This document shows, in pieces, positions 43,163-52,751 of a stretch of DNA of 64,000 nt; the first letter of the stretch is position 1; every line of letters starts with the position of its first letter. Position numbers and translations under genes: made by a program. Under the pieces are notes generated by a model that was given only the letters and a program-made list of their open reading frames with translations, was not told where the DNA came from and searched no databases. This DNA comes from an uncultured Bacteroides sp. Its GTDB lineage: Bacteria > Bacteroidota > Bacteroidia > Bacteroidales > Bacteroidaceae. The stretch covers positions 372,001-436,000 of the forward strand of contig NZ_OY782853.1 in assembly GCF_963678425.1 (NCBI RefSeq), written 5' to 3'.

Positions 43163-46100
43163 TTATAATGTTTGTTTTACTTCTACTTCTTCAAATGATT
43201 CGATAATATCGCCTACTTTAATATCACTGTAGTTCTGTAAGCTGATACCACATTCATAATTCACAGCAACCTCTTTCACATCATCTTTGAAGCGCTTCAA
43301 CGCATTAATTTCTCCTGTAAAGATTACAATACCATCACGGATAAGACGGGCTTTATTAGAACGTTTCACCTTACCTTCCTTAACCATTGCACCGGCAACT
43401 GTACCCACCTTAGTAATGTGGAATACCTCGCGAACTTCAATAGTTGCAGTAACTTCTTCCTTAACAACCGGAGCAAGCATACCTTCCATCGCTGCCTTTA
43501 CTTCTTCAATTGCATCGTAAATAATAGAATACATACGAATATCAACACCTTCCTGCTCAGCAAACTTACGGGCAGATGCAGACGGACGTACCTGGAATCC
43601 AATGATAATTGCATTGGAAGCCGCAGCCAAAGTCACGTCTGATTCAGAAATCTGACCAACGGCCTTGTGAAGAACGTTAACCTGAATCTGCGGAGTAGAT
43701 AGTTTGATCAGTGAATCGGACAATGCTTCGATAGAACCATCCACATCACCTTTCACAATAATATTCAATTCCTGGAAGTTACCCAAAGCAATACGACGTC
43801 CAACTTCGTCCAAAGTAAGAAGTTTCTGAGTACGCAGGCCTTGTTCGCGTTGCAACTGTTCACGTTTGTTTGCAATTTCACGGGCTTCCTGTTCAGTTTC
43901 AATCACATGGAAAGTATCACCTGCAGTTGGAGCACCATTCAAACCAAGAATCAATACCGGTTCAGAAGGACCGGCCTGTTTAATTCTCTGGTTACGTTCA
44001 TTGAACATAGCCTTTACTTTACCGTAGTTTGTTCCGGCAAGTACAATGTCGCCCATCTTTATTGTTCCGTTTGATACAAGAACAGTAGCTACATAACCAC
44101 GTCCTTTATCCAAAGTAGACTCAATGATAGATCCGGTAGCACGACGATTGGGATTAGCCTTCAGGTCAAGTAATTCAGCCTCAAGCAACACTTTTTCCAA
44201 TAACTCATGAACGCCCATACCTTTTTTAGCAGAAATATCCTGAGACTGGTATTTACCACCCCATTCTTCCACTAAATAATTCATATTGGCCAATGTTTCT
44301 TTTATCTTTTCAGGATTTGCATTAGGTTTATCTACCTTGTTGATTGCAAAAACGATAGGAACACCGGCAGCCATTGCATGGTTGATAGCCTCTTTTGTCT
44401 GAGGCATTACATCATCATCAGCAGCAACAATAATAATTGCTATATCTGTTACCTTCGCACCACGGGCACGCATGGCAGTAAACGCCTCGTGACCCGGAGT
44501 ATCCAGGAATGTTATTCTTCTTCCGTCTTCCAGTTTTACATTATAAGCTCCGATGTGCTGAGTAATACCTCCGGCTTCACCAGCAATTACATTGGCTTTA
44601 CGAACATAGTCAAGCAATGAAGTCTTACCGTGGTCAACGTGTCCCATCACAGTTACAATCGGTGCACGTGATTCCAAATCTTCTTCTGCATCTACTTCTT
44701 CAGTAATAGCTTCCGATACATCAGCACTTACATATTCAGTCTTAAAGCCAAACTCTTCAGCAACAATATTGATTGTTTCAGCATCTAATCGTTGATTGAT
44801 GGATACCATCATACCAATACTCATACAAGTACCGATAACCTGATTTACAGAAACGTCCATCATACTTGCCAGTTCGTTTGCAGTTACAAACTCTGTAAGT
44901 TTAATGATTCTGCTTTCTGCCATTTCCTGATCATCAAGAGCCTGTTGACGTGTAGATACAGCGTCACGTTTCTCTTTACGATATTTAGATGTCTTGTTTT
45001 TACCTTTTGTAGTAAGACGAGCCAATGTCTCTTTAACCTGCTTTGCAACATCTTCATCGCTCACTTCTGCCTTAACAACAGGCTTCTTGAAACGGCTACC
45101 TTGCGGACCTTTATTAAAAGGCTTATTTCCAGGGTGATGACCACCTGCAGCAGGTTTATTTACTCTTTCACTGTTTGGAACAGGACGAGCCATATTAGAA
45201 GGAGTGCCAGGCACATTAGTAATATCAACCTTCTCTTTATTTATTCTACTACGTTTCTTCTTCTTTTTATCGTCCTCCGTTTTATCAACTACTTTTACAG
45301 TCTTTTCATCATCCTTCCTTATCTCTTTGATAATGGCATCTTTCATCAACTTCTTTTGCTCAGTACGTTGCTTATCTTTTTCTTCACGTTCTTTGCGCTT
45401 CTCCTCTTTAGACTTCTTCTTGGGACGGGTGGACTGGTTCAATGCCGCAAGATCGATCTGACCAACGACATTAATCTTTGAGACAAACTCGGTTGTGGGA
45501 TGAATTTTAAATACGTCATCTTCTTCGTTTTTTTCCACTTGCTCAACCATTTTTTCTTCCTTTACTTCCTCCTTTAATTTAGATTTAGGCATATCTATTT
45601 TAACCTCTGCAGGTTTGGGAGTCTCTTTTTTCACAACCACTGCAGGCTTTTCTTCTTTAACAACAACCGATTCCTCAACTTTAGGAGCTTCAACTTTAGG
45701 AACCTTTACCTCTTCTTTCTTCACAACTTCTTTCTTTTCAGAAGCAGCAGGAAGGGGTTGAGGTGCAACTGGCTGAGATGCGACAGGCTTAGGTGTAACC
45801 GGCTGGGGTGCAACTGGCTGAGGTACAACAGAAGGTTCAGGTTTTTCTGCCTTTTCTTCTTTTGCAGTCGTAGACTCTGTGCGTGTCTTTTTAGTTAATT
45901 GATCCAAATCAATTTTCCCTACTTGCTTAAATTTAGGGATGGAATCTTCAGGGACAGTCACTTTAATCACTTTCTCTGCTATTTCCACTTTCTTCTGAAC
46001 TGGTTCCTCCTTTTTCTCCTGTTCGAATCCATCAATAGAAATAGATGCTTTGTTTCTGTCTTTATTTTGGCGTTCATGAATAAATTTTTCCGATTCAATC

Positions 46101-46270
46101 CGCAAATTCTTATCTGTACTAAACTCTTTTACAAGAATAGCATACTGTTCTTCTGTGATCTTCGTATTCGGGTTTGCCTCTATAGAAAATCCTTTCTTTT
46201 GTAAGAACTCGACTACCGTCGTGATTCCCACATTCAAATCTCTTGTTACTTTGTTTAACCTAATCGTCAT
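43163..46270 (-). CDS. infB: Translation initiation factor IF-2
   Basis: GTPase that brings initiator tRNA to the 30S subunit. 1035 residues from ATG 46270 (MTIRLNKVTRDLNVGITTVV). The frame opens 11 codons earlier, but MTIRLNK is the family start. An IF2-N domain at the start is followed by a long Lys/Glu/Pro/Val-rich linker of about 350 residues. Then come a second IF2-N domain, the G domain with GHVDHGKTS, DTPGHEAF and NKVDKPN, and the C-terminal domains. The proline repeat PQPVAPQPVTPKPVASQPVA in the linker is low complexity. Third in the rimP-nusA-infB order. Confidence 0.97.
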   Translation of the reverse strand: MTIRLNKVTRDLNVGITTVVEFLQKKGFSIEANPNTKITEEQYAILVKEFSTDKNLRIESEKFIHERQNKDRNKASISIDGFEQEKKEEPVQKKVEIAEKVIKVTVPEDSIPKFKQVGKIDLDQLTKKTRTESTTAKEEKAEKPEPSVVPQPVAPQPVTPKPVASQPVAPQPLPAASEKKEVVKKEEVKVPKVEAPKVEESVVVKEEKPAVVVKKETPKPAEVKIDMPKSKLKEEVKEEKMVEQVEKNEEDDVFKIHPTTEFVSKINVVGQIDLAALNQSTRPKKKSKEEKRKEREEKDKQRTEQKKLMKDAIIKEIRKDDEKTVKVVDKTEDDKKKKKRSRINKEKVDITNVPGTPSNMARPVPNSERVNKPAAGGHHPGNKPFNKGPQGSRFKKPVVKAEVSDEDVAKQVKETLARLTTKGKNKTSKYRKEKRDAVSTRQQALDDQEMAESRIIKLTEFVTANELASMMDVSVNQVIGTCMSIGMMVSINQRLDAETINIVAEEFGFKTEYVSADVSEAITEEVDAEEDLESRAPIVTVMGHVDHGKTSLLDYVRKANVIAGEAGGITQHIGAYNVKLEDGRRITFLDTPGHEAFTAMRARGAKVTDIAIIIVAADDDVMPQTKEAINHAMAAGVPIVFAINKVDKPNANPEKIKETLANMNYLVEEWGGKYQSQDISAKKGMGVHELLEKVLLEAELLDLKANPNRRATGSIIESTLDKGRGYVATVLVSNGTIKMGDIVLAGTNYGKVKAMFNERNQRIKQAGPSEPVLILGLNGAPTAGDTFHVIETEQEAREIANKREQLQREQGLRTQKLLTLDEVGRRIALGNFQELNIIVKGDVDGSIEALSDSLIKLSTPQIQVNVLHKAVGQISESDVTLAAASNAIIIGFQVRPSASARKFAEQEGVDIRMYSIIYDAIEEVKAAMEGMLAPVVKEEVTATIEVREVFHITKVGTVAGAMVKEGKVKRSNKARLIRDGIVIFTGEINALKRFKDDVKEVAVNYECGISLQNYSDIKVGDIIESFEEVEVKQTL

Positions 46271-46383
46271 ACTTTTTTTAATTGATAATTGAAATTGGAT
46301 CATTGAAAAAACAGAAGAATAAGTAAGAACTGATAACGGAAATGCATCTATACATCCGGCTATCTATTCTCTACCCCCATTCA

Positions 46384-47640
46384 TTAGTCTTCAAACTCCG
46401 CTTTCAAAATGCGTAATACCTCATCCACCGTTTCTTCTTCCAAGTCGGTCTTTTCGATCAGCATTTCGCGTGGAGCACTAAGTACAGCTTTTGCTGTATC
46501 AATGCCAATAGCTTTAATTGCATTAATCACCCACTCATCTATCTCGTCCTTGAATTCTTCAAGGTAGATATCTTCATCCTCAGCAGCTTCGTCCAATTCA
46601 CGGAAAACATCAATGGTGTACTCGGTTAACATACTGGCAAGTTTGATATTCATACCGCCTTTACCTATAGCAAGCGAAACTTCTTCCGGTTTTAAAAAGA
46701 CTTCCGCCTTCTTTTCTTCTTCATTCAAACGAATGGAAGACACTTTTGCCGGGCTTAAAGCACGCTGAATAAACAATGAAATATTAGATGTATAGTTAAT
46801 CACATCAATATTTTCATTACGAAGTTCACGAACAATACCATGAATACGACTTCCCTTTACACCTACACAGGCTCCTACCGGATCAATTCTTTCATCGTAA
46901 GATTCAACTGCAATCTTTGCACGTTCACCAGGGATACGGGCAATCTTCTTAATTGTTATCAGTCCGTCGTTAATTTCCGGAACTTCCATTTCAAACAGTC
47001 TTTGGAGGAACAAAGGAGAGGTACGGGAAAGGATTATCTTCGGATTGTTGTTTTTGTTATCAACACGGGCAACTACCGCACGTGCAGTTTCGCCTTTCCG
47101 ATAGAAATCACTCGGTATCTGTTCTGTTTTCGGCAATAATAATTCATTGCCTTCATCATCAAGCAGCAGAATCTCCTTTTTCCAGATCTGATAAACTTCT
47201 GCATTGATAACGGTTCCCACCATATCAATATACTTAGCGTAAATACTATCTTTTTCCAGCTCAAGAATTTTAGAGGCAAGAGTCTGACGAAGGTTCAGAA
47301 TAGCACGACGACCGAATTTTGCAAAAATAACTTCGTCTGTTACTTCTTCGCCTACTTCATAGGACGCATCTATTTTCTGAGCCTCTGTAAGAGATATCTG
47401 CATATTCGGGTTAGTCAGATTCTCATCTTCAACTACCTCACGATTACGCCATATCTCAAAATCTCCCTTATCCGGATTAACGATAACATCGTAATTCTCA
47501 TCCGTGCCAAACATTTTCGCGATAACACTACGGAAAGACTCTTCGAGTACACTAACCATAGTAGTTCTATCAATATTCTTTAAATCTTTAAATTCCGAAA
47601 ATGTATCAATCAAGCTGATTGTTTCCTCTTTCTTGGCCAT
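46384..47640 (-). CDS. nusA: Transcription termination/antitermination factor NusA
   Basis: 418 residues. RNA-polymerase- and RNA-binding factor that modulates pausing. N-terminal domain (LIDTFSEFKDLKNIDRTTMV), S1 domain (~130-200: VGTVINAEVYQIWKKEILLL), KH1 and KH2 (EVPEINDGLITIKKIARIPG; VGACVGVKGSRIHGIVREL; SLAIGKGGMNIKLAS). A short acidic C-terminal end. Starts 2 bp after rimP stops. Confidence 0.96.
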   Translation of the reverse strand: MAKKEETISLIDTFSEFKDLKNIDRTTMVSVLEESFRSVIAKMFGTDENYDVIVNPDKGDFEIWRNREVVEDENLTNPNMQISLTEAQKIDASYEVGEEVTDEVIFAKFGRRAILNLRQTLASKILELEKDSIYAKYIDMVGTVINAEVYQIWKKEILLLDDEGNELLLPKTEQIPSDFYRKGETARAVVARVDNKNNNPKIILSRTSPLFLQRLFEMEVPEINDGLITIKKIARIPGERAKIAVESYDERIDPVGACVGVKGSRIHGIVRELRNENIDVINYTSNISLFIQRALSPAKVSSIRLNEEEKKAEVFLKPEEVSLAIGKGGMNIKLASMLTEYTIDVFRELDEAAEDEDIYLEEFKDEIDEWVINAIKAIGIDTAKAVLSAPREMLIEKTDLEEETVDEVLRILKAEFED

Positions 47641-47642
47641 AA

Positions 47643-48110
47643 TTATTTAAAACTAATTAAGTATTTAGTATATTTTATTTCATCGTATACAAAGCAGATG
47701 TCTTCATCCACCAGCTTAGGACGTTTTGCTCCTTCTTCTTTTACTTTCTTCTTCGCAGTCACCACAAATTTATCCTCATTCACCTCTTTCAGAACCCCAG
47801 TGTATTTGGTTCCGTTCTTCAACAACACCTCAACATCACAGCCAATGTGTATGTAATACTGTTGCAACACTTTAAAGGGTTGACCAATACCAGCAGATCC
47901 AACTTCAAGTTCATAATCCTCTTCTTCACGGTTCAGCTTCGATTCAATGAACCGGCTCAACTCAACGCAATCTTCAATCCACACCCCTTCGGTATGATCT
48001 ATTTCCACAAGGATCTTGTCATCTGGTGATACATTTACATCTACCACAAAATACTCTTTCCCTTGAAGCCATTCTTCAACAATCTGTCTAACAGTACTTT
48101 TTTCTATCAT
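47643..48110 (-). CDS. rimP: Ribosome maturation factor RimP
   Basis: 155 residues. Needed for 30S subunit assembly. IEKSTVRQIVEEWLQGKEYF at the start, CVELSRFIESKLNREEEDYE and ELEVGSAGIGQPFKVLQQY in the N-terminal domain, then a C-terminal SH3-like barrel (GTKYTGVLKEVNEDKFVVTA). First gene of rimP-nusA-infB; preceded by a leader with a strong promoter and a terminator-like hairpin. Confidence 0.93.
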   Translation of the reverse strand: MIEKSTVRQIVEEWLQGKEYFVVDVNVSPDDKILVEIDHTEGVWIEDCVELSRFIESKLNREEEDYELEVGSAGIGQPFKVLQQYYIHIGCDVEVLLKNGTKYTGVLKEVNEDKFVVTAKKKVKEEGAKRPKLVDEDICFVYDEIKYTKYLISFK

Positions 48111-48126
48111 TGGTTCACTATTAAGA

Positions 48127-48153
48127 ACAAAAAAAGGGCTTTAATCGCCCCTC
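48127..48153 (-). terminator. Terminator-like hairpin in the rimP leader (possible attenuator)
   Basis: On the minus strand AGGGGC, seven bases, GCCCTT, then a run of T: a 6-bp stem (one G-U) with U-tract. It lies after the promoter (48175-48205) and 17-43 bp before the rimP ATG, so it would stop transcription before the operon unless prevented. Confidence 0.55.
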
Positions 48154-48174
48154 ACCATTCATCCATTTCGACCG

Positions 48175-48205
48175 CAAAGATACGAATAATCACTTCATAA
48201 GCAAA
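48175..48205 (-). promoter_or_regulatory. Promoter of rimP-nusA-infB
   Basis: Minus-strand TATCTTTG (48175-48182) with TTTG (48202-48205) exactly 19 bp upstream: full match to the Bacteroides consensus. Confidence 0.75.
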
Positions 48206-48297
48206 ATATTAGAACTATTTTATTCTGTTATACCAGTAATTTCTGCAATAATATCTTAAAAATGAACTTTTAGTATAATAAATAAAGGTTTCTATCT

Positions 48298-48999
48298 TTA
48301 AAAATCGGTAGAATATCCCTTGAGCACACCACGCAATTCCAAAGCCTTACCTTGAGTTAACTGATTGAGAATGGTCCAGAATTTATCACTATGATTCATC
48401 TCTTTGGTATGAGCCAATTCATGAAGCAGCACATAATCAACAAGATGAGAAGGCAATAGTAACAGATAATAGGAAAGATTAATATCCTTACGGGAAGAAC
48501 AACTTCCCCATCTCCCCTGACTGGAATTAACTTTTAATGACTCGTAAGGCAGCTTATGCTGTTTGGAAAGATCGTCAATTAGAGAAGGTAAAATAATTTT
48601 CGCATTCTTTCGGAGAGCCTCTTCGATAACCTTTCTCAACCATGCCTGTAGCTCCTCATCCTCAAAATTAGCTGTTGGCGGACAAATTATTTTAGTTTCT
48701 CCTAATTCAGAATGAGCCAGAAACTTGCTTTGCTTGCCACTTACCAAAGAGAGCTTAAAGAACTCTGTATCAATTTTATAATCCAGGTCAATCCGTTTGC
48801 GTTCCACTTTCTTTTTAGAGCGGATTAGCTTCACCCGAAATTTCTCAATGGTTACCTGTATCTCCTTCATTGCAATTCCTTCGGGAACAGTAACATAAAG
48901 GGCATCTGGACGGGTACGCATCACAATGCGGCGGGCACGAACGTTTTCACGTATAATAATTTTGCCTAATTCTTTATCTGAATATTCTTTTTCTACCAT
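48298..48999 (-). CDS. YgjP-like zinc metallopeptidase (DUF45/WLM-type)
   Basis: 233 residues. SSQGRWGSCSSRKDINLSYY and LVDYVLLHELAHTKEMNHSD (HELAH zinc site) followed by the second-half FWTILNQLTQG are the motifs of YgjP-like metallopeptidases. The N-terminal half (IIIRENVRARRIVMRTRPDA) is the family's lead-in domain. Cytoplasmic; substrate unknown. Single gene with a -7 element just upstream, divergent from the head-GIN gene. Confidence 0.85.
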   Translation of the reverse strand: MVEKEYSDKELGKIIIRENVRARRIVMRTRPDALYVTVPEGIAMKEIQVTIEKFRVKLIRSKKKVERKRIDLDYKIDTEFFKLSLVSGKQSKFLAHSELGETKIICPPTANFEDEELQAWLRKVIEEALRKNAKIILPSLIDDLSKQHKLPYESLKVNSSQGRWGSCSSRKDINLSYYLLLLPSHLVDYVLLHELAHTKEMNHSDKFWTILNQLTQGKALELRGVLKGYSTDF

Positions 49000-49017
49000 G
49001 GTTACTTATTGACGAAA

Positions 49018-49025
49018 CAAAGATA
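49018..49025 (-). promoter_or_regulatory. -7 promoter element of the YgjP-like gene
   Basis: Minus-strand TATCTTTG, 19 bp before the ATG at 48999. Confidence 0.5.
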
Positions 49026-49140
49026 GAAAATCTTTGTATAAGGAATTTCTGTTTTAAGAGATTAAATGTGAGGGTTGGTGCAACTTTTTCAGAATTATAA
49101 ACGTCTAATAGATATAAAAACAATTTAATGCCAGAATAAT

Positions 49141-49944
49141 ATGAACAGAAAAGTAAAAAAAATCGCCGGGTTAGTAATGGCAATATCTTTACTGACCTTA
49201 AATACGGGTTGTTTGGAAGCCAAGCGAATAAAGGCAAGCGGTAATTACATTACCAAAGAGATAAAAGTATCAAACTTTAATGCCATCAGGTTGCAAGGAA
49301 GCGAGGACGTGCTTTATTCTCAAAGTACAAACGGAATGACTAGTGTTAAGGTTTATGCATCAGACAATGTGATGGATCTGATAGATGTAAGAGTGGAAAA
49401 CGAGACTTTAGTTGTCAGCCATAAAAAGAATTTCAACATATTCGGTTTAGGAAACAATGATAAAATAAAGGTAATTGTATACAGTCCTGATCTAAACAAT
49501 ATCAGAATACAGGGTTCTGGAGATTTTCTTCTTAAAACTGCTGTTAAATCAAGCAAAATGGATATCTCCATACAAGGTTCCGGAGACCTTAAAGGAAATG
49601 AAATTTATTGCAATGAGCTGTCAACATCCATACAAGGTTCTGGAGATCTGGCACTTGACAAGATAAAGTGCGAAACGGTAGAGGCAAGTGTGCAAGGTTC
49701 AGGAGATATTGCTTTAGCCGGAGAGGCAAAGAATGTATCTCTGAAAACACAGGGATCGGGAGATATCAATGCTGCAAATCTGAAAGGGCAGAATGTCACG
49801 GCTATCACACAAGGTTCAGGGGACATCAAATGCTATGCAACCGGTTACTTAAAAGCCCAGATTCATGGAAGTGGCGATATCTCTTACAGAGGAAAGCCCA
49901 ATATTGATTTTAATCAAAACAAGAAATTAAACAAAATGGATTAA
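49141..49944 (+). CDS. Head-GIN domain lipoprotein (DUF2807)
   Basis: 267 residues. Lipoprotein signal ending LLTLNTGC (Cys23). The rest is a beta-helix/solenoid of the head-GIN type: FNAIRLQGSEDVLYSQS then turns ending QGSGD repeated six times and HGSGD once at about 16-20-residue spacing (for example ISIQGSGDLKGNEI, VQGSGDIALAG). Anchored on the outer or cytoplasmic membrane. Function unknown; this family is widespread in Bacteroidetes. Ends at a hairpin terminator. Confidence 0.88.
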   Translation: MNRKVKKIAGLVMAISLLTLNTGCLEAKRIKASGNYITKEIKVSNFNAIRLQGSEDVLYSQSTNGMTSVKVYASDNVMDLIDVRVENETLVVSHKKNFNIFGLGNNDKIKVIVYSPDLNNIRIQGSGDFLLKTAVKSSKMDISIQGSGDLKGNEIYCNELSTSIQGSGDLALDKIKCETVEASVQGSGDIALAGEAKNVSLKTQGSGDINAANLKGQNVTAITQGSGDIKCYATGYLKAQIHGSGDISYRGKPNIDFNQNKKLNKMD

Positions 49945-49964
49945 TTTTCTATTTTTTATAAACC

Positions 49965-50011
49965 AATGGCAGACTTTCTCCCAGGAGTGGGTAAAGAAGT
50001 CTGCCATTTTC
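49965..50011 (+). terminator. Intrinsic terminator after the head-GIN gene
   Basis: AATGGCAGACTT (49965-49976) pairs with AAGTCTGCCATT (49997-50008), then TTTC. 20-nt loop. Confidence 0.7.
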
Positions 50012-50130
50012 TTTACCATCCTTTCTCTTTTTACCGGCGAGGTTATTTTTCCTTTTAGTATCGCTATATTTCCTCTATAAATAAATGACATATTTTTATT
50101 TGACGGGCTTTTAATTCCAGGATTTATATG

Positions 50131-50138
50131 TAAGTTTG
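50131..50138 (+). promoter_or_regulatory. -7 promoter element of the photolyase gene
   Basis: TAAGTTTG matches TAnnTTTG, 22 bp before the ATG at 50161. No clear -33 TTTG at 19-20 bp. Confidence 0.5.
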
Positions 50139-50160
50139 TCTAAACAAAATCCTTGTAACC

Positions 50161-51465
50161 ATGAAGAATCGCAGCCGTTTGCTTCAGGATGGAACACCCG
50201 GTGAAGGCAATGTTCTTTACTGGATGAGCAGAGAACAAAGAGTTACCAACAATGCCGCCCTGATCTTTGCATCTTATCTGGCCAAAGAAAATGGAAAACA
50301 GCTGGAAGTGCTTTTTGTGATCGATGACACCTATCCCGGTGCCAACCTGCGCAGCTTCACTTTTATGATTGAAGGAATGGAGGAGGTAAAGCTTCAGCTC
50401 GAATCTTTAGGAATTCCCTTCTGCCTCCAATTGGGAAAGATTCCGTCCAAAGTAACAGAGCATATTCATCTTTACAGGAATGCCATTGTGGTAATGGACT
50501 TTAACCCCTTGCGTCACGCTCTTTTCTGGAAGAACCAGTTACTGAGTTCCGTATCTATTCCTGTGTATGAAGTAGACGGACATAATATTGTTCCCTGTTG
50601 GATTGCATCCGACAAGCAAGAATACGCCGCCCGCACTTTTCGTCCAAAAGTTAACCGACTATTGACCGACTATCTATACCCATTGCCTCAAAAGGAAACG
50701 ATAAAACAAGAACTTCCTTTTGAACAGGAAATCGTAGACTGGAAAGGTGTGCTCTCTTCTTTAAGGATAAACAGAAACATAGCTCCATCCAATAAACCAT
50801 CCGGAGAGAAAGCTGCCCGAGAAGTTCTGAATACTTTCATTAATGAGCGGATAAAAGACTACACCGTGGAACGGAACCATATCAGAGTCAATGTCTGTTC
50901 GGAACTGTCGCCTTACATTCATTTCGGGCAGATTTCGACACTAGAGATTGCTTTGGAAGTAATGAGACAGTGCCCGGCTGACGAAAACAGAGAAGCCTTT
51001 CTGGAACAATTAATCGTTCGCAAAGAATTGGCTGAGAATTTTTGTTACTACAACCCATATTATGACTCTTTCAAAGGATTTCCTTCCTGGGCACAGAAAT
51101 CGCTTCTGGAACATCAGTCCGATGAGCGCGAATATCTTTACTCTCGTTCTGAATTTGAGCAGGCCAAAACAAATGATTCTTTGTGGAATGAGGCACAGAA
51201 CACCCTGGTTCAAAACGGAACCATGCACAATTATCTACGTATGTACTGGGGAAAGAAGATTCTGGAATGGTCGGTCAACGCAGAGGAAGCCATGCAGACA
51301 GCCATCTATCTGAACGACAAGTATCAGTTAGACGGAAGAGACCCTAATGGATACACTGGTTGTGCCTGGTGTATTGGTGGTGTGCACGACCGACCTTGGT
51401 TCAGACATCCGGTTTTCGGTAATGTACGCTATATGGGATCTAAGAAATTATCTCATTCGAAATAA
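50161..51465 (+). CDS. Class II CPD photolyase
   Basis: 434 residues. FAD enzyme that splits cyclobutane pyrimidine dimers using blue light. N-terminal alpha/beta antenna domain (VLYWMSREQRVTNNAALIFA), FNPLRHALFWKNQL, and the FAD-binding C-terminal domain with YLRMYWGKKILEWS, LDGRDPNGYTGCAW and IGGVHDRPW: the last two are diagnostic of class II rather than class I photolyases. Monocistronic with its own promoter and terminator. Confidence 0.93.
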   Translation: MKNRSRLLQDGTPGEGNVLYWMSREQRVTNNAALIFASYLAKENGKQLEVLFVIDDTYPGANLRSFTFMIEGMEEVKLQLESLGIPFCLQLGKIPSKVTEHIHLYRNAIVVMDFNPLRHALFWKNQLLSSVSIPVYEVDGHNIVPCWIASDKQEYAARTFRPKVNRLLTDYLYPLPQKETIKQELPFEQEIVDWKGVLSSLRINRNIAPSNKPSGEKAAREVLNTFINERIKDYTVERNHIRVNVCSELSPYIHFGQISTLEIALEVMRQCPADENREAFLEQLIVRKELAENFCYYNPYYDSFKGFPSWAQKSLLEHQSDEREYLYSRSEFEQAKTNDSLWNEAQNTLVQNGTMHNYLRMYWGKKILEWSVNAEEAMQTAIYLNDKYQLDGRDPNGYTGCAWCIGGVHDRPWFRHPVFGNVRYMGSKKLSHSK

Positions 51466-51590
51466 TAATTGACCTAAAAGAGTGACAGATAATCCCGAAA
51501 AGGGATAGATAAAGTGACAAATGATAAATCATTTTACTAGTGAGTCCATTTGCTGTTTTTGTAGGGATTGGTCCTGTTAAGAATAATAAA

Positions 51591-51623
51591 AGGGTTACTG
51601 TGACCAGCAGTAACCCGTTTTAT
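51591..51623 (+). terminator. Intrinsic terminator after the photolyase gene
   Basis: GGGTTACTG (51592-51600) and CAGTAACCC (51608-51616) form a perfect 9-bp stem, followed by GTTTTATTT. Confidence 0.75.
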
Positions 51624-51738
51624 TTGAAGTTAGTTATTTATAAAATTTGAGAGAATTGAAGCTTCACAGCTTCTTCAATTGTTTGTTTTAATAAGCACAA
51701 AAACTATTACAGTTATATAGTAAATGAAAAAAAACTTT

Positions 51739-52224
51739 TTAATTATGAGCTTTAGGATCCATTGACTTAGCCAACCTGGTTATAAAATCCTTACTCATGT
51801 TTCCGGTAAAGTTTATAATCGTGAAATCATCTTTTTCACACATTAACATTACCAGTTCTAAAATCGCATTCTTCTTTTTTCGAACCATGATCTGAAAGTT
51901 TTCAGATTTACCCTCAAACGAAAGATATGGTTCAAACCTGCCTGAATTCTTATCGAGAACGCCTAAAGCCTCTTTGTAATACTTTTGCCCGTTGACTTGC
52001 GTCGTAACCATCTGCATACTCTTCAGCTTTGAAATCATATTCATCATTCCCCCGTCATCATTCACATCCAGATTCATAACCTTCTCAATCATCTTTGGAC
52101 TAATGATCTCACATGTCAGATTGTTATCCGGCCTATGATTCTCCAGAAAACGAGAAGCAAAATCCTGTGCACAAGCCGAAATGGAAATCAAACTCATCCA
52201 CAGTATTAAAAGAACACTTTTCAT
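51739..52224 (-). CDS. DUF4252 protein, exported
   Basis: 161 residues with a signal peptide ending SISACAQ. The mature part (LTCEIISPKMIEKVMNL...MVTTQVNGQKYYKEAL...KNAILELVMLMCEKDDFTII) has the DUF4252 pattern. Function unknown. Third gene of a leftward unit with an ECF sigma factor and a short membrane protein; such triplets are common in Bacteroides. It starts 2 bp after the preceding gene stops. Confidence 0.75.
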   Translation of the reverse strand: MKSVLLILWMSLISISACAQDFASRFLENHRPDNNLTCEIISPKMIEKVMNLDVNDDGGMMNMISKLKSMQMVTTQVNGQKYYKEALGVLDKNSGRFEPYLSFEGKSENFQIMVRKKKNAILELVMLMCEKDDFTIINFTGNMSKDFITRLAKSMDPKAHN

Positions 52225-52226
52225 TA

Positions 52227-52751
52227 TTATTCAGTAACAACTGCTGAATCTCCTTCACTCTTAGCATCTAAAATACTATCCGATGATAATTGAGACTTAG
52301 ACTTGTTAATGCCTTCAGATACTTTCATCAAAGCAGACGACAACTTTTCGTAAGCCATTTGCGGGTCTTTGTAAGTATCCTTGTATGATTCGTAATTATA
52401 ATCTAATTTATCGTCATCAGCAAAGAATGAGCGCTGGGCAACATTCCCTAAAGTAATGACAAGTGCCACCATTGCTGCAGCTCTCATCAGAGGAATAAAG
52501 CGGCTTGCCAATGTGAGATGTCTTGCCTTTACCACCGGAGCTTCAATAGCAGCCAGCACTTTCTCATCAAAATCTGCACCTAATTTTACTTCCTGCTGTG
52601 CCTGTTGATAAACAAACACGTCTCTATATGGAAGCAGGTGAGCCGGTATCTCTTCCTGAGAAAAGAAAGAACGCAATATCTGCTCTTCCAGAATAGAAGT
52701 TTCGCATTGCCAGTATCGTTCAATCAGCTGTTCTATATACTTATAATCCAT
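52227..52751 (-). CDS. Anti-sigma-like membrane protein
   Basis: 174 residues. N-terminal cytoplasmic helix (YIEQLIERYWQCETSILEEQ: a short anti-sigma-like domain), one transmembrane segment at about 88-106 (LMRAAAMVALVITLGNVAQ), and a periplasmic tail. It overlaps the end of the sigma factor gene by 11 bp, so translation is coupled, which supports a role in controlling that sigma factor. The domain is not diagnostic by itself. Confidence 0.65.
   Translation of the reverse strand: MDYKYIEQLIERYWQCETSILEEQILRSFFSQEEIPAHLLPYRDVFVYQQAQQEVKLGADFDEKVLAAIEAPVVKARHLTLASRFIPLMRAAAMVALVITLGNVAQRSFFADDDKLDYNYESYKDTYKDPQMAYEKLSSALMKVSEGINKSKSQLSSDSILDAKSEGDSAVVTE

Noticed and set aside
46271..46303. Longer infB start
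   Set aside because: MTIRLNKVTRDLNVG at 46270 is the conserved IF-2 beginning in Bacteroidetes.
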